Of a stretch of 64,000 nucleotides of DNA, positions 25,929-34,600 are shown one piece after another. How positions within the stretch are numbered: the first letter of the stretch is position 1; every line of letters starts with the position of its first letter. This stretch comes from Bacillota bacterium (GTDB lineage Bacteria > Bacillota > Sulfobacillia > JAJZYS01 > JAJZLH01), in contig JAJZLY010000008.1 of assembly GCA_021850485.1 (NCBI GenBank), forward strand, positions 209,879-273,878, written 5' to 3'. The position numbers were made by a program, and so were the translations under genes. Under the pieces are notes generated by a model, which worked only from the letters and a program-made list of their open reading frames with translations, did not search any database and was not told where the DNA came from.

Positions 25929-25942
25929 CGAATATCTGTATT
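25929..25942 (-). promoter_or_regulatory. Candidate operator of the RelBE-type operon
   Basis: GAATATCTGTATTC is a 5-bp inverted repeat around TCTG, placed just upstream of the antitoxin Shine-Dalgarno sequence. On the minus strand ATACAG also occurs twice in direct orientation, 9 bp apart, and a TATGAT-like -10 lies beside it. The position fits autorepression by the ribbon-helix-helix antitoxin. Confidence 0.45.
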
Positions 25943-26167
25943 CACTGTATCATAAAGTCATCACGGTACGGCTCCATGGCAGGCGCGAAGGGCAACGCCG
26001 TAAGCGGTGCTCTGTGTGGTGTGCGGGAGTCAAGCTGGTAAGCCGCCGTCTTGAGCAGGGCAGAGGACGGGCCAGACGACAGGTACACCACTTTCCGTTT
26101 CTCCTAGGCGCATTTCAGCACAAGGGCGCAGTCCGTACGGTGTCGACCGTCTTCTCCCCGTGTCGCT

Positions 26168-26581
26168 TCAGACAGGGTGTGTTCCGAGTAGCGGATTGAT
26201 CACGACCACTCCCGGGATGAAATGGAAGTGTCGTACATTCAAGGTGAGCAGCGGGCAGTCGACAGTGAGGGCAGTGGCTGCAATGACCGCGTCGATCAGG
26301 CCCATACCATGGGAACGGCGGAATTGACGCAGCAATCGGCCAGCTTGGGTACAAATGGTCTGGTCTGCCGGGATGACGGCGAAGGCGGACATCAGGGCTT
26401 CGAGAACGGACTCACCGTCCGCATCCAATGTCTCTCCGGCGTACAGCTCTCCGGCACTGATCGCAGCGACGACGCCGCCCAGAGCTCCATGGGCAACCTG
26501 ATCGATGTAGCTGGTGCAGCGCGGATCCTCTGCGCGCAGGTGACAGATCAAGACCGACGTATCGAACAGCAAGGACGTCAC
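26168..26581 (-). CDS. vapC: VapC-type PIN-domain toxin
   Basis: 137 residues. It carries the PIN-domain acidic residues: Asp7 in LLFDTSVLI, the Glu in SAGELYAGE, the Asp in GLIDAVIAATAL and a C-terminal LTLNVRHF. PIN toxins cleave tRNA or rRNA using magnesium. The GTG start at 26581 overlaps the antitoxin stop (GTGA), so the pair is translationally coupled. The protein appears complete. Confidence 0.92.
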   Translation of the reverse strand: MTSLLFDTSVLICHLRAEDPRCTSYIDQVAHGALGGVVAAISAGELYAGETLDADGESVLEALMSAFAVIPADQTICTQAGRLLRQFRRSHGMGLIDAVIAATALTVDCPLLTLNVRHFHFIPGVVVINPLLGTHPV

Positions 26582-26841
26582 GGTTCAAGGCCACGATCGG
26601 CTTCGCGGCGCAAGTCTGCCACATACTGCGCGCTGGCAGGATAGACGTCTTTCAGGCTTCCGGCCGCAGGCATGGCGATCGGCCAATCCAGCTCGGGCCG
26701 CTCGACGGAAAGGGTCATCTGGCGGGACTGCCCCGACCAATCGAAGATCAGGCGCGTTCCGGGCAACAGGCCAAGTCGTCTCCGGATCTCGGCTGGAATG
26801 ACGATTTGACCTTTGCTGGACAGGATCGTTGCGGTCTTCAT
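26578..26841 (-). CDS. vapB: VapB/AbrB-type antitoxin
   Basis: 87 residues. The N-terminal TATILSSKGQIVIPAEIRRRLGLLPGTRLIF is a swapped-hairpin AbrB/MazE DNA-binding domain, and the C-terminal part with AQYVADLRREADRG should neutralise the PIN toxin. ATG at 26841 has GAGG 9 nt upstream; the ATG two codons earlier is too close to that site. The open frame continues far upstream but loses protein character there. It overlaps vapC by 4 nt. Confidence 0.88.
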   Translation of the reverse strand: MKTATILSSKGQIVIPAEIRRRLGLLPGTRLIFDWSGQSRQMTLSVERPELDWPIAMPAAGSLKDVYPASAQYVADLRREADRGLEP

Positions 26842-26878
26842 GTCCATGCACCTCGAGTTCCGATGTCTTACATGGCTT

Positions 26879-26907
26879 ACTATAGCAGAGCCAGGCGGTT
26901 GAGCCAA
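26879..26907 (-). promoter_or_regulatory. Promoter of the vapBC operon
   Basis: On the minus strand TTGGCT (26907-26902) and TATAGT (26884-26879) are separated by 17 bp, 38 bp before the vapB ATG. The -10 is a five-of-six match to consensus and the spacing is ideal. Confidence 0.55.
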
Positions 26908-27161
26908 GCCTGCTGGGGCATCCATCCCCCCGTGGCTCAACGGGCAGTTGAGTCCGGACACGTGGGGCGTGCAACCGGTGCGGTTTGTAACTGACCCACC
27001 CGGACGCGGCCAACCACAGGCCTGGTGGGTTGTCACGGCCGCCTTTCTGAGCAGCACATCGGTCAAGCCCGCAATCGCCAGGCTGGGGAGCTGGTAGCCT
27101 CATGGTAGACTTCGCTCAGCAACTTGCAGTCGACCTTAGTTGCCAGAAGGTGGTGGTGGCC

Positions 27162-27566
27162 ATGGAATTGGGTAACGGAACGATCACCGAGATTGTCCGT
27201 CACCTCGAGGCCAATCTACACCCACAGGCGATCTATCTGTTCGGCTCAGCGGCCCGAGATGGTCTCCGCCAGGACAGTGACGTAGACGTTGGCGTGCTGA
27301 CAGCCAGTGCGCTCACGGGCAGCGAGCGGTATGTTCTAGCCGGCGAACTGGCCGACATCTGCCACCGGGATGTGGATGTGATCGATCTCCGTGCGACCAC
27401 CACCGTCTTACAGGCTCAAGTCGTGACCAGGGGTCGGCTGATCGCCGAGGAGGTTCCCTTGGAGAGAGCACTGTTCGAGATGCGGACACTGAAGGCGTAC
27501 GCCATGCTCTCAGAGGAGCGCAAGCCGATCACCGAGCGGATGGTGCGGGAGGGGACGCTTTTTTGA
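27162..27566 (+). CDS. mntA: MntA-type nucleotidyltransferase antitoxin
   Basis: 134 residues from ATG 27162. The minimal nucleotidyltransferase motif GSAARDGLRQDSDVDVGVL (G-S-x11-D-x-D) lies near residue 29. MNT antitoxins AMPylate their HEPN toxin partner. The start is chosen by family length (24 residues before YLFGS) and AAGGTGG upstream; an in-frame ATG at 27102 would add 20 residues. The stop overlaps the next start (TTGA). Together with the next gene it forms an intact MntA/HepT pair. Confidence 0.88.
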   Translation: MELGNGTITEIVRHLEANLHPQAIYLFGSAARDGLRQDSDVDVGVLTASALTGSERYVLAGELADICHRDVDVIDLRATTTVLQAQVVTRGRLIAEEVPLERALFEMRTLKAYAMLSEERKPITERMVREGTLF

Positions 27567-27982
27567 CCGACGACATCTTGCTCAATAAGGCCCAGATCAT
27601 CAGGCGGAGCATCGGCCGGGTGGAAGAGGAGTATCAGGGAAAGCCGGAACACCTCAAAGACCTCACCCGGCAAGACTCCATCGTCTTGAACATGCAGCGG
27701 GCATGCGAGGCCGCGATCGACCTTTCCATGCACGCGGTAGCAGGGGGCAAGATGGGACTTCCCCAGAATAGCCGTGAGGCGTTTGAGATGCTGGCTGGCC
27801 ATGGCGTCATCGACCAAGAGCTGGCCCACAGCTTGAAGGCGATGGTGGGAGTTCGACATGTGGCGGTTCACAACGATCAGGCATTGGACCTCGGGATCTT
27901 GCAGGCGATCATCGAACAGCGCTTGGAGGACCTCAAGACGTTCGCCGATGTGTTGTTCCGCTCTGGACCGACGCAACGCTGA
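27563..27982 (+). CDS. hepT: HepT-type HEPN toxin (DUF86)
   Basis: 139 residues, all-helical. It has the DUF86 core RACEAAIDLSMHAVA and the RNase motif R-x4-H in GVRHVAVHN near residue 103. HepT toxins cut RNA until AMPylated by MntA. The start is an unusual TTG at 27563 overlapping the mntA stop, supported by GGAGGGG about 8 nt upstream. The active-site motif is intact. Confidence 0.9.
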   Translation: MTDDILLNKAQIIRRSIGRVEEEYQGKPEHLKDLTRQDSIVLNMQRACEAAIDLSMHAVAGGKMGLPQNSREAFEMLAGHGVIDQELAHSLKAMVGVRHVAVHNDQALDLGILQAIIEQRLEDLKTFADVLFRSGPTQR

Positions 27983-28055
27983 CGCTACCCGTAGGCAGTC
28001 AGCGTTCCCCTGTAACGGCGCGTCTCACCGGGCGAACGGCTGGTTCGGGCGGCAG

Positions 28056-28484
28056 TTACCGCCGGTGGCTATCCGGCCACGGGATGAGGGTCTCACAGAC
28101 AGCCACCGCCAACGTGGCCGCCTCTTGGGCCCTGGTCGCGTCCTTGATTCCGTATTCCTCAGTCGGAACAAAGTCGGGCTCCCCGTAAGAGGCGAATTCG
28201 CGCTGCTTGCGCAGCCACTTCGAGTCCTCGGCCAGCCTCGGCAGGTGCTAGCGCTGGCTTTCCGGGAACCTCTCCATGGCGCCCAGGATCAGGTCGGAGA
28301 CGTCGTGCTGCTTGGGCGGTTCAATCCCGACCTGCCGAAGCAGCCCCTTGAGCGCAAGTTCGACGATCTCCTGGGACTCGCGGACCACGTCCGAGTATGC
28401 ATCTTGGTCGATCAACAGCTGCAAAATCGGCAGCCGCTTGACCGCCTTCACCAGATAGCTCTGGGCAAGCGTGGTGGTGGTCAC
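28056..28484 (-). pseudogene. HEPN-domain gene interrupted by an in-frame amber codon
   Basis: The frame starts at GTG 28484, overlapping the stop of the nucleotidyltransferase gene (GTGA), and gives an HEPN N-terminal part (DVVRESQEIVELALKGLLRQVGIEPPKQHDVSDLI-like). A TAG stops it at 28250-28248 after 78 residues. The same frame continues to TAA at 28056 with a further 63 codons that read as the normal end of the family (LAEDSKWLRKQREFASYGE, then EEYGIKDATRAQEAA). The 142-residue total is the usual HEPN length. A single nonsense change, amber read-through or a sequencing error could explain it. Confidence 0.8.
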
Positions 28485-28957
28485 AGCTCCACCACGTCCC
28501 CGGGCTGGAAGTCGGGCTTGAGATCCCAGTACCAGGCACCCTTGTAGGGAATCCGCTTCGCCCCAAGTTCCTGAAGTCGCGCCTTAAGCCGCCTGAGCCG
28601 GTCTTCGATCAGGTGCAAGGGATCATCGAGCACGATGGCGTCTTCGACCATGTCGAGCAAGAGGGCAAAGCCATCCTCCAATTCCGCCCGACTACGGAAG
28701 ACCGGCGACAAGGAGGGGGCTGGGTGGTCTTGGCCCTGCTCCTGCCACCAGCTGTCAAAGGCGGTTTCGACTGGTCCAAATGTCTCCATGGCGGCTGTCC
28801 GCCCGGTCGGCTCGTGGTCCACGACCAGCAGCAGGTCGATGTCTGAGTCAGGCCGGGCGACGCCTCGGCCGTGCGAGCCGAACACGGCCACCCCCAGCAG
28901 GTCCTGTTTGTAGACCTGCCGACAGATCTCGCCGATGGCACCAAGACTCTCCTGCAT
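28481..28957 (-). CDS. MNT-domain nucleotidyltransferase
   Basis: 158 residues. The nucleotidyltransferase motif GSHGRGVARPDSDIDLLLV lies near residue 27, followed by a helical region with FALLLDMVEDAIVLDD. This is the larger MNT type paired with HEPN proteins of the PF05168 kind. The end of the gene overlaps the HEPN start by 4 nt. Because the HEPN partner is interrupted, this gene may be an orphan antitoxin-like enzyme. A GAGGTGGG-AAAGG stretch precedes the ATG. Confidence 0.85.
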   Translation of the reverse strand: MQESLGAIGEICRQVYKQDLLGVAVFGSHGRGVARPDSDIDLLLVVDHEPTGRTAAMETFGPVETAFDSWWQEQGQDHPAPSLSPVFRSRAELEDGFALLLDMVEDAIVLDDPLHLIEDRLRRLKARLQELGAKRIPYKGAWYWDLKPDFQPGDVVEL

Positions 28958-29188
28958 CGCCTTTCACCCACCTCACGACAGGAGCATATCATGAGGGTGC
29001 TTGGTGATGAGCAGACAGGTCTCAGCCAGTGACGTGCCGCCCAACCAGGTGGCCAGACGCTCGCCCTGGGTCATGTCTGGCCTCAAACAGATTCAGATCG
29101 ATCAATCGGCATCGCTTCCGGGCGACGCTTCACACCAGCGGTCGGTATGCTCGCCGTCCAGATGTGGCCACTTCCCACCAACCTCGTC
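28958..29188. other. Spacer in the toxin-antitoxin island
   Basis: A 33-codon minus-strand frame (29074-28973) with GAGG before its ATG ends just before the MNT gene. It has no recognisable similarity and could be a leader or chance. Nothing else is seen. Confidence 0.3.
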
Positions 29189-29460
29189 TCAGAGACCGAT
29201 CTCGATCACGATCCCGATCGCCGCCGTGATGTCGGTCAGGCTGGTCTGGTCCGATGCGCCTTTTCGTTGCCAAAACCGATCTGCCGATACCGATCGCACC
29301 TGAAAGACGTCCGCTGCGGACGTCTTCTCCAGGCGATTGGTCGCATGCGCCTCTATCCGGACCAGCCAAGGGGCATCTGCATGCCGCGCGGTGAGTGGCA
29401 GCACCGCTCGCCGCTGGGCGAGGATACCCGGCCGACCGCTGGGCAGATTGACAAATAAGT
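29189..29460 (-). pseudogene. MazF/PemK-like toxin remnant
   Basis: The last 70-80 codons read like the end of a MazF/PemK-type toxin: LEKTSAADVFQVRSVSADRF, then L-x-DITAAIGIVIEIGL and a stop at 29189. Upstream the frame meets several stops, and only fragments such as SPGDVAFLLP on the minus strand near 29615 recall the normal N-terminus. I see no antitoxin. It is best read as a decayed toxin gene; family assignment rests on the C-terminal pattern only. Confidence 0.4.
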
Positions 29461-29660
29461 TGGCCGGCGTCCCGATCGCCCCGGCGGCTGCGGCTCAGCG
29501 CACCCCGACCCGGCACCGACGCCACAGAAGTCGGGCCAGATAGCGCCCTCAGCCTGGGGCGCGGCGAAATTATCCTCGCCGGCGGCCGGCCGGCAGCAGG
29601 AACGCCACGTCGCCTGGGGAATGGGCGCACCAGGTAATACCGATAGAAGGGAAGTGCCAC
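29461..29660. other. Decayed upstream part and leader of SLH gene
   Basis: 200 bp, GC-rich. It holds possible fragments of the MazF-like N-terminus and, at the right end, the AAGGGAAG ribosome-binding site for the next gene. No promoter hexamers are clear. Confidence 0.3.
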
Positions 29661-31409
29661 GTGGCTGCTCAGGGGGGCGGACGGGTCCCAGGCACCGGTC
29701 TGAGGTTATCGCTTCTTCTCATTGTCAGCGGGTCGCTTCTGGCAACGGGCGTGCAGGCGGCCTTCGCCGGAGCGCCCGGGACCATCACCGAGTTCAGCGC
29801 CGGGTTGAACGGCGGCAGCAAGCCGCTCAACTTGGTGGCCGGGCCGGACGGCAACATGTGGTTCACCGACCGGGGCACCACCCCCGCCATCGGCCGGATC
29901 ACACCTCAGGGGGTGATCACCGAATTCACGACCGGGCTCGCTAGCACCAGCAAGCCCTACGACATCGCCGCTGGATCGGATGGCAACATGTGGTTCACCG
30001 ACTACGGTACAGGGGCGATCGGACGGATCACGCCATCCGGGGTGATCACCGAGTTCAGTTCCGGACTCAATGCCGGTAACGACCTCTACTACATCGCCGC
30101 CGGACCAGATGGCAACATGTGGTTCACCGACCGGGGCACCACCCCTGCCATCGGCCGGATCACGCCTTCTGGCGTGATCACCGAGTTCAACTCCGGACTC
30201 TCGAGCAGTAGTAAGCCGTATGCTATCGCCGCCGGGCCAGACGGCAACGTGTGGTTCACCGACTACGGCATCGGGGCGATCGGACGGATCACACCTCAGG
30301 GCGTGATCACCGAGTTCACCACGGGACTCAATGCCGGTAACGACCTCTACTACATCGCCGCCGGCCCACACGGCAACATGTGGTTCACGGATCAGGGCAC
30401 AACACCTGCGATCGGGGAGATCACTTCTTCTGGCGCCATCACCGAATTCAGCGCCGAGCTCGCAGCCGGCAGTGCTCCCTACGCCATCGCTGCTGGCCCG
30501 TACGGCAATCTGTGGTTCACCGACCGGGGTACCACACAGGCGATCGGGGATGTCACACCGCAGGGCACCATCACCGAGTACAACGCCGGGTTGGCGACAG
30601 GCAGCAAAGTGTACGCCATCGCCGCTGGTCCAGATGGCAACATGTGGTTCACAGACTACGGCATCGGGGCGATCGGACAGATCACGCCCCAGGGCGTGAT
30701 CACCGAGTTCAGCTCCGGCCTTGGCTCAAGCAATAACCTCTTCTACGTAGCGCCCGGGGCGGACGGCAACATGTGGGCCACCGACCAGGGTACGCCCGCC
30801 ATCGCCCAGCTGGTGGTGGCAGAGCCCAGCGGCACCTTCACTGACCTCGCCCGCTACCCCTGGGCGGCAAGCTCCATCAATCGGCTGGCGACTTTGGGCA
30901 TCATCCACGGCCTCTCCGCCCAGTCTTACGACCCCAGCGGCAACGTCAGCCGGGCCCAGTTTGCCTCGCTCATGCAGCAGAGCTTCAACCTGCCGCAGCC
31001 GGCCCAGCCGGTGGCCTTCACCGATGTGCCAACGAGCTTCTGGGGCTACAAGGTGATCGAGGCGGCTTCGCCCTACTTCGACTACTCGGGCACGGCGGGC
31101 AGCTACACCTTCCAGCCCAACGCCGGCTTTGACCGCCAAGACGTCGCCGCGGTGATCGTCCGCATCCTGGTCAAGGCGGGGGACATCTACCTCCTGTCGG
31201 CCAGCCAGGCCCAGACCGTTCTCGCCCGGGTCGCCGACGCCTCGTCCATTCAGCCGGCACTGGCCCCCTATGTCGCCACCGCCATCGAGGACAAGATCCT
31301 GACCGGATTCCCGGATGGGAGCTTCCAACCGCAGACCGTGCTGACCAGAGCCCAAGTGGCAGTCGTCTTGGCCAGACTTCAAGACTACTTCGTGGCACCC
31401 ACGCAGTAG
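29661..31409 (+). CDS. Surface protein: Vgb-like beta-propeller plus three SLH domains
   Basis: 582 residues. A signal peptide (about 1-35) precedes nine or so near-identical repeats of 41-43 residues, each with GPDGNMWFTD, a G-x-AIGRITP stretch and VITEFSxGL, the signature of virginiamycin B lyase-like propellers. From about 385 come three SLH domains (FTDLARYPWA..., FTDVPTSFWG..., VADASSIQPALA...). GTG start with AAGGGAAG upstream. The repeats are close to those of the lipoprotein at 3038, so the two probably share a fold and a ligand class but differ in anchoring. The DNA repeats are strongly conserved, suggesting recent expansion. Confidence 0.85.
   Translation: MAAQGGGRVPGTGLRLSLLLIVSGSLLATGVQAAFAGAPGTITEFSAGLNGGSKPLNLVAGPDGNMWFTDRGTTPAIGRITPQGVITEFTTGLASTSKPYDIAAGSDGNMWFTDYGTGAIGRITPSGVITEFSSGLNAGNDLYYIAAGPDGNMWFTDRGTTPAIGRITPSGVITEFNSGLSSSSKPYAIAAGPDGNVWFTDYGIGAIGRITPQGVITEFTTGLNAGNDLYYIAAGPHGNMWFTDQGTTPAIGEITSSGAITEFSAELAAGSAPYAIAAGPYGNLWFTDRGTTQAIGDVTPQGTITEYNAGLATGSKVYAIAAGPDGNMWFTDYGIGAIGQITPQGVITEFSSGLGSSNNLFYVAPGADGNMWATDQGTPAIAQLVVAEPSGTFTDLARYPWAASSINRLATLGIIHGLSAQSYDPSGNVSRAQFASLMQQSFNLPQPAQPVAFTDVPTSFWGYKVIEAASPYFDYSGTAGSYTFQPNAGFDRQDVAAVIVRILVKAGDIYLLSASQAQTVLARVADASSIQPALAPYVATAIEDKILTGFPDGSFQPQTVLTRAQVAVVLARLQDYFVAPTQ
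29790..30790 (+). repeat. Tandem propeller-coding repeats
   Basis: About eight units of roughly 126-129 bp that differ by few bases, with recurrent GGCAACATGTGGTTCACC and GTGATCACCGAGTTCA. Alternating units differ in TDRGTTPAIG versus TDYGTGAIG, a two-unit periodicity that suggests duplication of pairs. Confidence 0.7.
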
Positions 31410-31431
31410 AGGGCGATCGGACAGTCGCCCT
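31410..31431 (+). terminator. Hairpin directly after the SLH gene
   Basis: A 7-bp stem (AGGGCGA / TCGCCCT) with an 8-nt loop starts right after the stop codon at 31409. It has only a short T-pair following, so it is a modest terminator candidate. Confidence 0.4.
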
Positions 31432-31559
31432 TGGACCCTGCTGCAGCACAGCGTTCGGCTGCACTGCAAGACCGTCCAGGTGACGCACCAGGGCGCCCCG
31501 CGGTCCAGCCCCTTCCGCCGCCTGTCCCGCCAGAGCGGTCCCCGCCGTCCATGCATGCC

Positions 31560-31584
31560 GAGGGCCCTCCCACGGAGGGCCCTC
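31560..31584. terminator. Bidirectional hairpin between convergent SLH genes
   Basis: A perfect 11-bp stem (GAGGGCCCTCC / GGAGGGCCCTC) with a 3-nt loop in the 289-bp convergent spacer. No T-run on either side, but stem strength and position fit a shared transcription end. Confidence 0.5.
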
Positions 31585-31698
31585 TAAGGTCGAGATTCCC
31601 TCGACTCCCTGTCGGGGCCACTACTGTGCTTCACTTGGCGGGACCGGCGTTAACGCGCCTTTCCCGCTCTCACCCGCCCTCGTTCTGCCTTCCCCAGA

Positions 31699-34600
31699 CT
31701 AGGCCTTGCCGATGTGCTTCAGGTATCTCGCAATCACCACTGCCGCCTGGGCCCTGGTGCTGGTGGCAGTGGGCTGGAAGGTGCCGTTCGGGAAGCCAGC
31801 CATCAGGCCGCTGCCAACCACAGCCTCAACCCCGCTCTTCGCCCAGCTGGCGATGGATGAGGCGTCCTTGAACTGGCTGAGCGTGCCCGCCGTGGCCGAA
31901 CTGCCCAGCACCCGGGCCAGGATCACCGCCATCTGCTCCCGGCTGATCGGGGCGTTGGGTTGGAATGTGGTGGGGCTCACACCCAGGATCAGCCCCGCCT
32001 GATAGGCGGCTGCGATGTAGGGTGCGTAACTCGATGTGCTGGATACGTCGGTGAATGGCGTCCTGCCAGAGGCGATCGGGCTGAGCCCCTCCGCCCTGAC
32101 CAGCATGGTGGCGAACTGAGCTCTGGTCACGCTGCCCGAAGGGTCGAAGCTGGCGGCAGCTACACCGGTCACGATGCCAGCTCCGAGCAGCAGGTCGATC
32201 GAGGGTCTGGCCCAACTGTAGCCGATGAGGTCACTGAACACCGTGGTGTTGACCAGCAAGCCGAAGGTGCTGAGGTGGGGCAGGCTGACCGTGATGGTGT
32301 CATTGGCCGTGTCCACCGTGCCGCCCACCCAGGTCCACTCCTGGGTCGACGGGTCGTAGGTGTAGACACCGAGCCGGGCGGGGCTCAGCCCGCCGAGCAG
32401 ACTGGGGTTGAAGGCGAAGGTGGCGGTCACCGGTCTCGCTGGCTCCAAGCCGCCCGTGTCAAAGCTCCAGACCGCGGCCGCCTTGTAGCCGGCCGGAGAC
32501 GGCGGAGCGGTGCTCGATGTGAGCGCTGTGGCGGTGATGGTGACGCTCGTTGCGAAGGCACCGGCCGGGATGGTCAGCACCAGGGAGTGGTCGGCCGTGG
32601 CCAGGGTACCGCCAGTGCTCGGTATGGTGCCCTGGGCAGCCGTAGCGCTCGACGAGGTCCCGGTCGATGATGAGCCGCCGCTGCTGCTTCCGCCGCTGCT
32701 CCCTAGGTTGGATGTGCTGGTTGCCGCTACCACCGTGTAGGTGCTGAGGTGCGGCAAAAGCGCCGTGATCGTTCCTTGGCTGGCATCCACCTTCAAGATG
32801 GTTACGCCCTGGTTGGTCCACACCGGTGGACTGTGGGCGCTGTCCAGCCACACAACCTCTGGCGCGGCACCAGCAGGCAGGGCCGATGCGTCGTACGGCA
32901 AGGTGACCTCAATGCCGGTGCTGGTCTCGGTCAGGGTGTCGTTGAACAGGCTTCCCGTCAGGTTGCCTGCCGGGTTGCCGAAGCTGAACACGTCCGCCAG
33001 GAAAGTGGCGGTGTTGGCCGCCGAGGTGCCGAGCAGCGACACGTCGGGTGCGGTATTGAACAGCTGTTTGGCCTGGGTGAGGCCGTAGACCACGCTGGAG
33101 ACGGAGGCGGCCACCGTGGTCGGGTCGTTCAGGCCGCTCAGGATCAGGCCGAAACCGCCGATTCCTGAACTGAGGCCGGTTGGCGGGACCACCTCCACCT
33201 CGCTGCCGTCCAGGGAGGCGCTGAGAGCCTCTGTCGAGCCGGGCAGTGACGGCGGCGGCACGAAGCCAGTCGCGATCAGGGCCGGTGTGCTGCTCAGCGG
33301 GTTGACGAAGGAGACCGAGGCGTGGCCGGTCGTCCCGGCGGCAGCGAAGGTCACCGTATCCGTCTCGGCCGTGGCGTCGGTCAAGAGCACGCTGGCGATG
33401 CCCTGGCTATTGGTGGTGGCCGAGGCGGCGGAAAGCGTGCCGCCGCTGGTCGTGAAGCGGACGGTGTCACCAACGGCCGGCCCGCTGGCCGAGGAGCCCA
33501 CCGCCACGAAGATCGGCACCTGCTGGCCGACCAGGGCCGGCGGCAGCGGGAAGGCCAGGCTCACCCCGGAGGACAGGCTGGTGGGCGGCGTGAACGGCAG
33601 TGGCAGGGACGCCAGCGGCGGCGTGGAGAGCACCTCAAGGCTGGTGCTGGCCCTCACCGTGGTGCCGACGGTGGTGCTGTCGGTTAAGGAGATGGAGAAG
33701 GTGCTACTTCCCAGCGTGGTCGGCGTGCCGTAGACTGCGCCCGTCTGCGTGTTCAGGTCAAGACCCGCCGGCAGGCTGCCACTGCTGATGGCGAAGGTGT
33801 AAGGAGGCGTGCCGCCGCTGGCCAGCACCGGGAAGAAGTAGGGGAGACCCGCCACCGCAGGTGGCATGGGGTTCGGCACCTCTAGCTGGAGCGTCCCCAG
33901 GTTCGCGGTCGTCCCCACGGACAGGCTGAGCGAGGCACTGGCTGTCTCGACCGGGCTGGAGCTGTCCTGGACCTGGACGGTGAAGTTCGAACTGCCGGTA
34001 GAGTTCGGCGTGCCTGACACGGTGCCCGTCGTGCTATCGAGGCTGAGACCTGCGGGCAAGGCGCCCCCGGTCACTGAGAAGGTGTATGGCGTCGTGCCGC
34101 CCAGCGCGAACAGGGGGAAGCTGTATGGCATGCCCACCACGGCGGGCATCAGCGCTCCTCCCGGCGGCGCCATCAGGGCGAGGCCGGCGGAGCTTGTGGA
34201 TCCGCTGCCGGACGCACCCAGCGGGAAGTTATCCGTCTGGGAGATGCTGGGGCTGGAGAGGGCGTTGGCGAGGGTCAGGACATCGATGCCGCCTGTCGGT
34301 TCCGGAGCTGGGGCGGTGTAGGTCAGCACCACCTGGCCGCTGCCATCAGCGATCACGGGGGTGGGCGTCGCCGACAGGGGCTCCGTGCCCCAGAAGGCCG
34401 TGCCGCCGCCCGTGGCAGGGGTGAATGACGCATAGAGCTCAGCGTACGGGATGGGGTCACCGGCGGTGTCCGTGGCTGAGAAGGTTACGGGGATCACCTG
34501 GCCGGGGCTGACGCTACTTGAAGGCGGCGGGCTGAAGCTGAGCGCGCCCGTCAGCATCGGCTGGGACACGGCGAAGGGCAGCGCGTTGCTGAGGAGGCCC

